Positions 41,901-54,200 of a stretch of DNA of 64,000 nucleotides are shown piece by piece. Source of the DNA: Piromyces finnis. Lineage: Eukaryota; Neocallimastigomycota; Neocallimastigomycetes; Neocallimastigales; Neocallimastigaceae. Both the position numbers and the translations under genes were made by a program. The stretch is taken from contig MCFH01000002.1 of NCBI GenBank assembly GCA_002104945.1, positions 744,001 through 808,000 of the forward strand. The letters are read 5' to 3'. How positions within the stretch are numbered: the stretch's first letter is position 1; each line of letters starts with the position of its first letter. Below the pieces are notes generated by a model, which had not been told where the DNA came from, ran no database searches, and saw only the letters and a program-made list of their open reading frames with translations.

Positions 41901-44900
41901 TCGGTATGCGTGCAGTTAAAACTGTAATATCAAGTGCGGGTAATTTAAAAAGAAGTGATCCAAATACACCAGAAGCTATACTTTTATTAAGATCACTATG
42001 TGATGTTAATATTCCAAAATTTGTTGCTGATGATATTCCACTTTTTAATGGTATTATATCAGATCTTTTTCCAGGTATTGAAAAACCAAAAATTGATTAT
42101 GGATCATTATTGGATTCTATTAGAAGTAGTTGTATAAAAAATAATATTCAGGATGTTAATGTATTCATTGAAAAATGTATTCAATTATATGAAACTACAG
42201 TTGTAAGACATGGTCTGATGTTAGTAGGACCAACAGGAGGTGGTAAAACTACTTGTTATAGAATTTTATCAGAAGCTTTAACTACTCTTAGTAATAATCC
42301 AATTAAAAAAACAAAGGATATGAAATATTGTGCTATAAAAACACATATCCTTAATCCTAAATCTATAACCATGGGTCAATTATATGGTGAATTTGATCTC
42401 CAAACACATGAATGGACTGATGGAATATTATCTTACCTAGTAAGACAAGGTGTTGCAGATTCATCTAATGATAAGCATTGGTATATATTTGATGGACCAG
42501 TAGATGCTATATGGATTGAAAGTATGAATACTGTATTAGATGATAATAAAAAATTATGCTTAAGTAGTGGTGAAATCATTAAATTGAATCCTACTCAACT
42601 TCTCATATTTGAGGTTGAAGACTTGGCATTCGCATCACCTGCTACAGTTTCAAGATGTGGTATGATTTATATGGAACCAGTATCTCTTGGTGTAGAACCT
42701 CTTATTAACTCATGGATTATAGAAGAGATTAATCAACTTCCAGAAGCATATAAATCTTCATTTGAAAATAGAATAAGATTCCTTTTTACTACCTTTGTTA
42801 GTGAAGCATTAGAATTTATAAGAAATAACATTAAAGAAGCTATTCCAACTTCTAATGGAAATTTAGTTCAAAGTTTAACTAGAATTATTCATTCTATGAT
42901 ATTCGAGTTTATGAAATTCAATGAAGAAAATATCGCATCTCAAGTAGTTATAAATAATTTCAAAGATGAAATTGATCCAATTTTCCTTTATAGTTTGATA
43001 TGGTCAGTCGGTGTAACCTCAGACATGGAAAGTAGGAAAAAATTTGATGTTTGGTTAAAAAAAAAAATATGTAACATTGAGTTATTTAATAAATTACCAC
43101 AAGAAGAAATGATTTATGATTACAAATATGACTTTAATGAACGTAAATGGATCAATTGGCTAGAAAAAGCACCAGAATTTGTAGTTCCTTTAACGATAGA
43201 AGAATTAAAAAATACTATTATTCCAACTATTGATACTATTAGAATTTCTTATTTATTAGAAATTTTGAAAAAACAAAATTATAACATACTTTGTACTGGC
43301 CCAACGGGTACAGGAAAAACATCTATTATTATGGAAAAATTACTTAAAAATGATAATGATAAAAATATGCCTATAATTATAAACTTCTCGGCTAGAACCA
43401 ATGCAAATCAAATTCAAGATTTATTAGATTCAAAAATGGAAAAAAGAAGAAAAGGTATATATGGACCACCTATTGGTAAAAAATATGTAATTTTCATTGA
43501 TGATTTGAACATGCCAATGTTGGATGTATGTAATGCTCAACCACCAATTGAATTAATCAGGCAATGGATGGACCATAATGGTTGGTATGATCTAAAGTCT
43601 GTAGGTAGTTTTATGAATATTAAAGATATAAGTTTCATCTGTGCAATGGGGCCACCGGGTGGTGGTAGAAATCCAGTAACCCCAAGATTGACTCGACATT
43701 TTAACCTTATTTCATTTACAGAAATGGAAAATACTAGTTTGAATAAGATTTTTAATACTGTTTTAAATAGTTTCTTAGGAAAATTTTCACAAGAACTCTC
43801 AGTACTCTCTGATAATATTGTAAATGCTTCTATTCATGTTTATAATACTATTAGAAATGAATTATTACCAACTCCAGCAAAATCGCATTATACATTTAAT
43901 CTCCGTGATTTATCAAAAGTTATTCATGGTTTATTAAATCTTGATACAAAAACAACTATGACAAATGATGATATATACCGTCTTTGGATTCATGAATGTC
44001 TTCGTGTTTTTCAAGATAGATTAGTAAATGAAGAAGACAGAAGTTGGTTCAACGAATTAATTAAAACAACAACTTCTACATTTTATAACATGAATTATGA
44101 AGAAATAGTTAAAAATGAACCATTAATATATGGAGATTATTTAATTCCAAACGCTGAAGTTAAAGTATATACAGAAGTAAAAGATATAAATAAATTAGGA
44201 AAACTGATGGAAGAATATTTGGAAGAATATAATAATCTATCAAATAGCCCAATAAAATTAGTTATGTTCTTAGATGCCATAGAACATGTTTCTAGAATTT
44301 GTAGAATTATTCGACAAACACGTGGAAATGCACTTTTACTTGGTATTGGTGGTAGTGGTAGACAATCTTTATCACGTTTGGCTTCCTTTATGGAAGAATA
44401 TGATATATTCCAAATTGAACTTTCTAAGAACTACGGTCTAAATGAATGGCATGATGATATTAAAAAGGTTATGATGCAAGCTGGTCTTGAAAGCAAAAAC
44501 ACAGTATTCCTCTTCTCAGATACACAAATTGTAATGGAATCCTGTCTCGAAGATATAAATAACATGTTAAATACAGGTGATGTTCCAATGATTTATTCAA
44601 TAGATGAGATGGAAAATATCCTTAATACGTATAAACAAAAAGTAATTGAAGCAGGAGAAGTTCCAACTCGTGAAAATATATTTTCAAAATATGTTAATAA
44701 TGTACAAAATCATCTTCATATTATTCTATGTATGAGCCCAATTGGTGAAGTATTTAGAAATCGCTTAAGAATGTTCCCATCTTTTGTAAACTGTTCAACA
44801 ATTGATTGGTTCTCTATGTGGCCAGAAGATGCTCTTCGCTCAGTAGCCATTAATACTATTGCTGATATTTCGGATTTAGGTTCAGAAGATGTTATTGATG

Positions 44901-47900
44901 GTATTGTTGATTTATGTGTAACCATGCATGAATCTGTTCGTGTAAAATGTATTCAATATGAGAATGAAATTGGAAGATATAACTATATTACACCAAAGAG
45001 TTACCTTGAATTATTAAATTTATATAAAATATTATTGTTACAGAAACGAGACGAACTATATACCTTGCGTAAACGTACAGCAACCGGGTTAGAAAAATTA
45101 TTAAGTGCAGCTCACGAAGTCGAAATTTTGCAAGATGAATTGAAATCGATGCAACCACTTTTAATATCCACCTCTAAAGAAGTCGAAGAAACTATGATAA
45201 ATATTGAAAATGATAAAAAGAATACTCAGAAATTGCGTGAAAATATTGCAAAAGAAGAGGAATCAGCAACTCAAAAAGCAGAAGAAACCAAAGCCATTGC
45301 TGATGATGCTAAAAGAGATTTAGATGAGGCCTTACCACTACTTGCAAATGCTTTAGATAGTTTAAAAACATTATCAAAAGGAGATGTTACTGAAGTAAGA
45401 AGTATGCAACGTCCACCAGAAGGTGTAAAATTAGTTATGGAAGCAGTATGTATTATGAAAGATGTAAAACCCAAAAAAGTAGATGGAGATAAAATGGGTA
45501 AAAAAGTAGATGATTACTGGGAACCTGGAAAACAGCTTTTAGCTGATCCTGCTAAATTCATTGATTCATTAATGAATTATGATAAAGAAAACATTCCAAG
45601 TAATATCATTACAAAAATTAAGCCATATATTGATAATCCAAACTTTAAAAAGGAAGTAATTGAACGTGTATCAAAAGCTGCAACTTCTATGTGTTTATGG
45701 GTAAGAGCTATGGAAAAGTATTATTGGGTATCTAAAATTGTAAAACCAAAACGTGAAAAGTTAAAAGAAGCAGAAGAATCACTTAAAGAGACAATAGAAG
45801 CTTTAAATGAATTAAAAAAGAAGCTTGCTGAAGCAGATGAACATATCAAAGAAATGGAACAAAAGTTTATGGATATGACAGCTAGAAAAAAGGAATTAGC
45901 AGATAAAGTAGAAGAAAGTAATATTAAACTTACTCGTGCCAGTAAATTAATTTCAGGTTTAGAAAATGAAAGAGGAAGATGGAGTACAACTGTTCAAGAA
46001 TTGGATCTTCTTATTAAGAATATCATTGGAAATATTTTAATATCTGCGGGAGAAATTGCTTATTTAGGTAACTTCACACCTGAATATCGTACTGATCTTA
46101 AAAATATATGGATTGAAGCATTAAATAACACAATCATACCTCATTCGGAGTCTACTTCACTCTGGAATAATTTAGGAGATCCAGTAAAATTAAGAGAATG
46201 GGAGTTATACGGATTACCAAAAGATTCACTTTCACGTGATAATGCAATTATTATGAAGAATTCACAAAGATGGCCATTATTAATTGATCCACAAGGTCAA
46301 GCTAATAAATGGATTAGAAATATGGAAAGTGATAATGGTTTGGAAATTATAAAACTGTCTGATCGCGAATTTCTAAGAAGTTTAGAAAATGCTATTCGTT
46401 TTGGTAAACCTGTTTTATTGGAAAATGTTGATGAAATATTAGATCCAGCATTAGAACCCATTTTAGCTAAGAAAATTTATAAACAAGGAGGTAATAATGT
46501 CATAAAATTAGGTGATAGTGTTCTTCAATACCATAATGATTTCCGTTTTTACATTACATCCAAACTTCCAAATCCAAAATACTCACCAGAACTTTCAGCA
46601 ACTCTAACTTTAGTAAACTTTACTCTTACTCCTAGTGGTTTAGAAGATCAACTCCTAGCTTTAGTTGTTATTAATGAAAGACCTGATTTAGAAGAAGCGA
46701 AAAATAGTCTTATGGCTTCAAATGCACAAATGAAAAAAGAATTAAAAGAAATTGAAGATAAAATACTTTACCTTCTATCTTCTGTTGAAGGTAGTCCAGT
46801 TGATGATGAACGTCTTATTGATACTTTAGCAGCATCAAAAGAAACGTCTGCTGAAATTAAAGAAAAAATGGAAGCGGCTGAAATTACAGAACAAGATATT
46901 GATGTAACAAGAAATAAGTATAAACCAGTAGCTATTCGTACACAAATTCTTTTCTTCTGTATTACGGAATTATCTATTGTTGACCCAATGTATCAATATT
47001 CATTAAACTGGTTTATGAACCTTTTCACTAATGCAATTGAAAAATCTGAAAAATCAAACCAAATTGAAACTAGAGTATTAAACATTAATGATTACTTTAC
47101 GTACTCTCTATTCTGTAATGTATGTAACAGTTTGTTTGAAAAACATAAATTAATGTTCTCACTTCTTCTTACTGTTCGTATTCTTTCCAACGATAATAAA
47201 ATTGATATGGATGAATGGAGATTCCTTTTGTCAGGAAGTAGTGTGAATGGAGAAAAGAAAAGAATAAATCCAGCACCAGATTGGTTATCTAATAAATCCT
47301 GGACAGATATTTGCTCACTTTGTACTTTGCCAAACTTTGAAAACTTTGAAGAAGATTTTGTCACTTATATTAAAGAATATAAAAAAATATTTGACAGTCA
47401 AATGCCCCATAAAGAAATACTTCCTGGAAAATGGCGTACAAAGATAAATACTTTCCAAAAATTATTAATATTAAGATGCTTAAGAGAAGATAAAATCACC
47501 AGTGGTATTCAAGACTTTGTATCTGAGATTTTGGGAGAACAATTTGTAGAACCTCGTAGTACAGCATTATCATCACTATTCAATGAATCTAATGCCATTA
47601 CCCCTATTATATTTATTTTATCTTCTGGTGCTGATCCTGCAACCTCACTTTATAAGTTTGCAGAAGAAATGAAATTCTCAAAGAAATTAACTACCGTATC
47701 TTTAGGTCAAGGTCAAGGTCCAAGAGCTGAAAAATTAATTGTTGATGGTATGGAAAAAGGTCAATGGGTCTTATTACAAAACTGTCACCTTAGTCCAAGT
47801 TGGATGCCAAAACTAGATCATATTATTGACAATTTCACATTTGATAAAGTAAACAAAGATTTCCGTTTATGGTTAACAAGTATGCCAACAAAAAAATTCC

Positions 47901-49502
47901 CAGTAGCAATTTTACAAAATGGTGTCAAATCTACAGTAGAGCCATCAAAGGGATTAAAAGCGAATTTACTAAGAACTTATACTACCTACAGTGAAGAATA
48001 TTTAAATTCAAGTTCTAAAATTCAACCATGGAAAAAGTTATTGTTCTCTTTATCCTTCTTCCATGCTGTAGTTCAAGAAAGAAGAAAATTTGGTAGTTTG
48101 GGCTGGAATATACCTTATGAATTTACTGATGGCGATTTACAAATTTGCACAAAACAATTAAATATGTATCTTAATGAGTATGATGAAATTCCATATAAGG
48201 TTCTAAAATACATTATTGGTGAAATTAACTATGGTGGTAGAGTTACTGATAACTGGGATAGAAGATTAATTATGAATATATTAGAAGATTTTATAAATCC
48301 AAAAGTATTGGAAGATGGACATAAATTTACTCAAAGTACTATTTACTACACAATTCCAGGTGATTCATACAATAGTTATGTTAACTATATTAAGTCTTTA
48401 CCGTTAGAAGAATCTACTGACATTTTCTCACTGCACGATAATGCTAATATAACCTTTGCTCAACAAGAAGCCCAAAGTCTTTTTAATACATTATTAGCTT
48501 TAATGCCAAAACAATCACACAGTAATAGCGGTAAAAGTCGTGATGAGCAAATTACCGAAACTGTACAAAGTATTCAAAAGCGTATTCCACAACCATTTAA
48601 TTTAAAGCTTATTTTGAAAAAGTATCCTATTGACTACAAGGAATCAATGTCCACAGTATTAACTCAAGAAGTTGTACGTTTTAACCGGTTAATTACAGTA
48701 ATTCATTCCACCCTTAAAGATTTAATTAATGCTATTAAAGGTTTAGTCGTTATGAGTAAATCATTGGAAGAAATGTCAAATAGCATATTTTTAAATAAAG
48801 TGCCAGAATTATGGGAAGCTAAAGCTTATCCATCATTAAAATCATTATCATCATGGGTAGAAGACTTAATAGCAAGAATTGATTTCCTTCAACAATGGAT
48901 TGATAATGGTATTCCTACAGTATTTTGGATTTCAGGATTCTTCTTCCCACAAGCTTTCCTTACAGGTACACTTCAAAACTTTGCTAGAAAATATGTTATT
49001 TCTATTGATAGTTTATCTTTCGACTTTAAAATAATTGATCAACCATATAAAAGTATCACTGATAAGCCAGAAGATGGATGCTATATTCGTGGTCTTTATC
49101 TGGATGGTGCTAGATGGGATAGTCAAAGAGAAGCTTTGAACGAAGCTTTCCCAAAAACGCTCTTTTCTGAAATGCCAGTTATTTGGTTATTACCAGTAAA
49201 AAATAGAGTAAAACCAATTTCTGGTAAATATGATTGTCCAGTTTATAAAACATTAACCAGAGCAGGTAAGAATCAATAACAATTTATTATAAAATAATAC
49301 TAATTAAATATCAATATTACTTGATATTTACATTATTTATTAATATATTTATTTTAAACTTTCTTTTATCAAAGGTACACTTTCTACTACAGGTCATTCA
49401 ACTAATTATGTACTAACAATAGAAATTCCATCAAACCACCCTCAAAGTCACTGGATCAAAAGAGGTGTTGCTTTAGTATGTTCACTTGGTTCTGGATGGT
49501 AA
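35966..49502 (+). CDS. DNAH1: axonemal dynein heavy chain, DNAH1 class
   Basis: Eight exons, 35966-37029, 37115-37208, 37320-37523, 37634-37710, 37787-38029, 38261-41660, 41756-49265 and 49375-49502, encode 4239 aa, close to human DNAH1. The N-terminal tail already carries DNAH1-type blocks (RTTEEWLNI, FCFKAEDPQKFVQRV, YNFYIDC). The linker and motor follow: AAA1 P-loop GPAGTGKT at 1571-1578 with WACFDEFNRI, AAA2 GPTGGGKT at 1852, AAA3 GPTGTGKT at 2209, and AAA4 GIGGSGRQS at 2557 with Arg in place of the Walker Lys. The microtubule-binding stalk coiled coil spans about 2800-3110. The C terminus ends with HWIKRGVALVCSLGSGW. DNAH1 is a single-headed inner-arm dynein that drives flagellar bending, so the organism makes motile flagella. 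A small last exon (43 codons) begins with the rest of GTLSTTGHSTNYV; without splicing the frame would stop at 49279. Confidence 0.96.
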
Positions 49503-50060
49503 AAGCATTCTCAACTAAAAATCAATATGAAAAGTAAATATTCATTAATGCTGTTAGAAAAAAAAAAGAAAATAAAAAAGAAATAGAAATAGAAATAGAA
49601 ATAGAAATAGTAAAAAAGGAAAAGAAAACAATTATTGCATTTTTCTATCTTTTTTAATCTACTCATTATAATATAATTATATTACACAAACAAGTTTTTT
49701 CAATATTTTTTTTTTTTTATTTTTTATAATTACATTAAATATTATAGCAATTTCAACTTTATACCATTTTCATTTTTGCATAATTTTTTATAATTTATAT
49801 TAACAATTTTATAACAATTTATTATTAATAATACATTGGTTTTATTTTATGCGTAAAGTAAAATAATTACTTTTATTATATTTAGTTTTTTTTGTTTGTT
49901 GGTTTGCTTATTGTACATGTATATCATTAATATTTTAACAAACAAATATATACAAAGATAAAGTCAAAACAAATGAAAATACAAAAAAAATATACCATTA
50001 AATCAATAAATATAAAATAAAAAAAAATGTAAAAATTAAATAAAATAAAATATAGAATAT

Positions 50061-50252
50061 GAGGTAGGATGTGTGTGTAGTAAACGAGTATACATTAAAT
50101 CCTCTGATAAATTAGTAACATTAAATCTATGTATTGAACATTATATTTTATTAAATATCAAAAAATCAAAAAAGTAATATTAGAGATATACTAATGATAA
50201 GAATTGTTTCGAAAAAAAGGGGGGAAGAGGTCCTCTTTATATAGAACATTAT
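50061..50252. repeat. dispersed repeat, copy 1 (AT-decayed)
   Basis: Aligns by eye with the copy at 50509-50760. Shared blocks are AGGTAKGAT..GTGTG, then ACATTAAAYCYATGTAYKGARCATTA, then CTAATGATARG-ATTGTTT, then a CTCT..TATATA..GAACAT block. Where they differ, this copy mostly has T for C and A for G (for example TATTGAACATT against TACGGAGCATT). Family unknown. Confidence 0.5.
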
Positions 50253-50508
50253 TTTTTTTAGACTAGAAAGAAAATACAGGAATTGTATTTATTTATTGAA
50301 TTTGTAATTTTACATTATATATGGTGATAATACATATTGATATAATAAATAATAAATAAAAATTACAAAATATATATATATAAAAATATATAATAAAATA
50401 AAATAATTATTAAAGTTGTATAAAAGTTCAATGAACTATGCAATTCATACTGTGTGGGATTGATCCCTACCTAATAAATTAAATGAAATAAAAAAGAGAA
50501 GTAACATC

Positions 50509-50760
50509 AGGTATGATAGTGTGGTGTCCACTAAACTCTCTCATGAGTTCATAATGTTTTCATTCGAAATTAACATTAAACCCTATGTACGGAGCATTAG
50601 GAATGTTCCTTTGCCATATCGGTACGACGTCGGCGCTCTTGATTACGTTAGGTGTCTTACTAAACCCATCAAAAAGTATTTATTAAGCTGCTAATGATAG
50701 GATTGTTTTAGTAAGAAAAGCCGTGAGACTCTCTATATACGGAACATGAGACCCCGATGA
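50509..50760. repeat. dispersed repeat, copy 2 (GC-retaining)
   Basis: GC-richer version of the 50061 repeat. It contains an internal duplicated motif, CTATGTACGGAGCATTAG at 50583 and CTATATACGGAACATGAG at 50733, also present in copy 1, so each copy has two related boxes. It also contains the palindrome CGACGTCG. It ends just before the poly-T of the LINE relic. No ORF of note, so it may be a SINE, the end of another transposon, or a structured RNA. Confidence 0.5.
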
Positions 50761-50781
50761 ACTGTAAAGCTGTTCTTTCAA

Positions 50782-50975
50782 TTTTTTTTTTTTAACAGCA
50801 TCAAATATTTTTAAACTTTATTATTAATTTAATTAAAATTATAATACATGTTATAAAAAAATAAATTTAAAAATATAAAAATAAAAATAAAAAAAATATG
50901 TTTAAATAAACACAAATGAATATTAATTGGGTATAATGTATTCGAGTAATTTTAATTAAAGTAAGAAAGCCACTA
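50782..50975 (-). mobile_element. older 5'-truncated LINE copy, 3' part (interrupted)
   Basis: Reads on the minus strand. T12 at 50782-50793 is its poly-A tail, followed by the same 3' UTR as the two full elements (AGCATCAAATATTT... to AAGAAAGCCACTA), with clearly more differences than they show from each other. It stops abruptly at the poly-T of the next element. Its continuation is probably the 21-bp piece at 62341-62361. Confidence 0.75.
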
Positions 50976-51234
50976 TTTTTTTTTTTTTTTTTTGAACGGC
51001 ATCAAATATTTTAAACTTTATTATTAATTTAATTAAAATTATAATACATGTAATATAAAAATTAAAATAAAATAAAAATAAAAAAAAAATATGTTTAAAT
51101 AAACACAAATGAATAAAAATTGGGTATAATGTATTCTAGTAATTTTAATTAAAGTAAGAAAGCCACTATCATACTAAAGTATAATAATTGTATTTGACTT
51201 CCAATGGGACACCGAGCCAAAGATCAAAATTTTG

Positions 51235-54200
51235 TCATGGAACAAAATTATGATCTCCATTGGTTGCGCTGGCCCTCCTGGCCTGTCTTACTGTTTCTTC
51301 AGCATTGACGCTCTTGGATGTTGCTTCAAACCTTTTGAACATTGACCATTGCTGGCCAATAGCAAAAGGCATGATTTTGGTTAGAAGTTCCGCGGTTACC
51401 GTCAAGAATGGTGTTCCTTCATTAGTACCAGATTGAATCTGACGCTTACAAAGTTCTTTCCATTCCCTTGAATTGTAATTAATATTGTTAAAACTTCTTC
51501 CCCCAAGAAGGAATTTAAATATTTTACTGCACACACTAGAATAATCATACACATTAATATTCACCGGATTATTAGAACTATTACTATCATTAACTAAATT
51601 ACTATCTAAATTAGAATTATTATCTTCACTATTGCTATCATTACTAATATTATTATTTCTATTATTGTTATTATTACTATTGTTACTATTACTATTGTTA
51701 CTATTACTATTGTTATTACTACTATTGTTACTATTACTATTAATGTTATTACTATCTCTACTGATATTATCAATTTCATTATTATTGATAGGACTATTGG
51801 AATTACGTTGACTGAAAAAATTTAATAGCTGGACTATAGAATCATAATGTTTAATACGGATATCTCTAAATGTTGGACAATCTAATAACCAATGTTTAAT
51901 ACTTTGATCTCCACACTTGCAACATGGACAGTAGTTAGGACAAACTGGATCAACAAATTTGGCAGCTTTGGCAACTCTAGCATCCAACTTGTATCCGCTT
52001 CTTGCTTTCAATAGCCAGTAGAAGCCATAGGCAAACTCTGGGTACTCATAACATAATTTAATAAAATCTTTAGTTTCAATAAATTTATTATCATCATAAT
52101 ATTGCGCTTTGATTGAATTCCCTTTGAGATCTTTCCAATAAAAGTTTTTAACTGCTTTAACATCTCCATGTTTCTTTAATTTTTTATCAAGTGTCCTACT
52201 TGATTTGCACCACGTGTATTTTCTAAATTTAGGAATGTAATTGACAAGGTGTGAGATAATACAATTTGAGTTTTTCCATTTGTTAAAACATCTAACCTGA
52301 GCTAACGCACATTTGGCTGACAATGGAGGAATATTCAAATCTTTTGAAATAGAGTATAAAGATATAAACGATACAGCTTTATGAACTCCGGCAACCCATC
52401 GTATTCCTTTGTTAACATGCTTCTGAGCAATCCTAGACCTAGCTTTGTTGGATCCAAGTAATGGTGCAAAGTATGAAACTCTGCTAATCACTTGTGAGTT
52501 AAGTACTAGTTTTTTGAAAGGAATAGGAATATTAGGATTTCTTAAGAATTTACTGACTGAGAAAAGCCCTTTCAAAACCTTGTTATTAAGAGCTTTAATT
52601 ACTGGTTTAAGGGACAGATTCTTATCAAATGGAACACCAAGATAAGTATAACAATCAGTAGTTGGAATGGGTTGTCCTGCTAAGTAAAATGTTGGATCTC
52701 TCTTGTTCTGATTTTCTATTGATTCAGGACGAATCACCATCGTTGAACATTTCTGGATACCAAATTCCATTTCATTATACAATGCCCATTCATTAACTCT
52801 TCTAAGCATCTTTTTTAAGCATCCTCTTGTTGGAGCACAAATAACTATATCATCTGCAAAAAGTCCACCACAGCATCGAGTGTCACCTAAACTGACTCCT
52901 AGATCTTCGCACTCTCTAAATATATCATTAATAAAGAGATTAAAGAGAATAGGAGAAAGAGGGCAACCTTGACGGACTCCTTTCTTCACATCAAAAGATT
53001 TCGAGAATTGTCCATCTAATTTGACAATAGCCTTAGATGTTAAATATAAATTTTTGATAAATTGTAGACTCTTACCTCGGATTCCTAAACAATCTAATTT
53101 ATGGAGAATATTACCGATTGGGACTGAATCGTATGCTTTCCTGAGATCTAAAAAGGCCAAATATGTCTCTTTATTATCTAATTGACGTCTACGGCATATT
53201 TCTTGGATTGAAATGAAAAGACTAATACTTTCTTCCTTTTTTCGAAAACCAAATTGTTCAGGTCTAATGAAATTATTCCTTAAACCATATTCTGAGATTC
53301 TAGTGGTGACAATTTTGGAAATCAACTTAATACCATTATTGATAAGTGATATACCTCGATAGTTATCACAATCTGTCAAATCACCCTTCTTAGGAATAAA
53401 AACAATACTGGATTCATTCCATGAGTTGGGGAAATCTCCATCCCAAATACGGTTGAATAATTTAAGAATAAAATTTAAACCATGAGCATCATTATCTGAA
53501 GTAGTATTACCAGAAGAATTATTATCTGTAGCATTATTAGAATCATTACTTGATGGAACTAATGCTTTGTAAAATTCAATTGGAATACCATCCGGACCTG
53601 ATGCTTTATAATTTGGAGTAGTGAGGATAGCTGACTTGACTTCATCAATACTAATATCTTGGTTGATATCCCACTCATCAAGCATAGGAAGTGAAAAACG
53701 TTTATTCGTTGGTTCTTCATACCAATGCTCCAAATCAAGACTTACACCACTTGGGTCTGATGCAAGATTTTCGAAATGATCATGCCACACATCTAGTTGT
53801 TCTTCCGTAGCAACAACTAATTCTCCATTTTTATTTTTAATTGGTTGAGCAATAAAGAAAGAATCTTTTCCAATTTTTGCAGTTTTCTTGATCCATTTCC
53901 AGGCCTTCTTAGGATTATGACTCTTCATATACTCACATCCTGTTTTAATCCAATGAAGATATTCTTGCTTCCTAAATTCATTACATCTTTTGTGGTTGTA
54001 ATCAATGAGTTTACGGTAGATTTTAATTCTTTTAATAAATTCATCTATATCATAAATTCTTTCTTTTTTAAATCTCTTATACAACTTCATTTTGATTTTT
54101 TGAAGATTAAAAATTTGTTGTGAAATATGAAATGAAGACTTTATAACATTATTTGCTGAAGTAATACTGAGCTCGTCTGCAATTGAAAAAGCAGTTGAAG

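Larger units (their letters stand above)
49503..50781. other. spacer with diverged dispersed repeats
   Basis: About 1.3 kb between the dynein 3' end and the LINE cluster. It holds a short (GAAATA)n run at about 49580-49610, A/T sequence, and two related repeats (about 50061-50252 and about 50509-50760). The second is markedly richer in G and C than any other spacer in the window. No credible frame. Confidence 0.6.

Noticed and set aside
50445-50475. Possible tRNA T-arm (GTGGG, 7-nt loop ATTGATC, CCTAC)
   Set aside because: No matching D arm, anticodon arm or acceptor stem around it, and the loop lacks TTC; not enough to call a tRNA or a tRNA-derived SINE.
52445-54123. Open frames on the plus strand inside the LINE (also 58087-58323 and 59523-59801)
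   Set aside because: Antisense shadows of the polyprotein, present in both copies only because the copies are near-identical.
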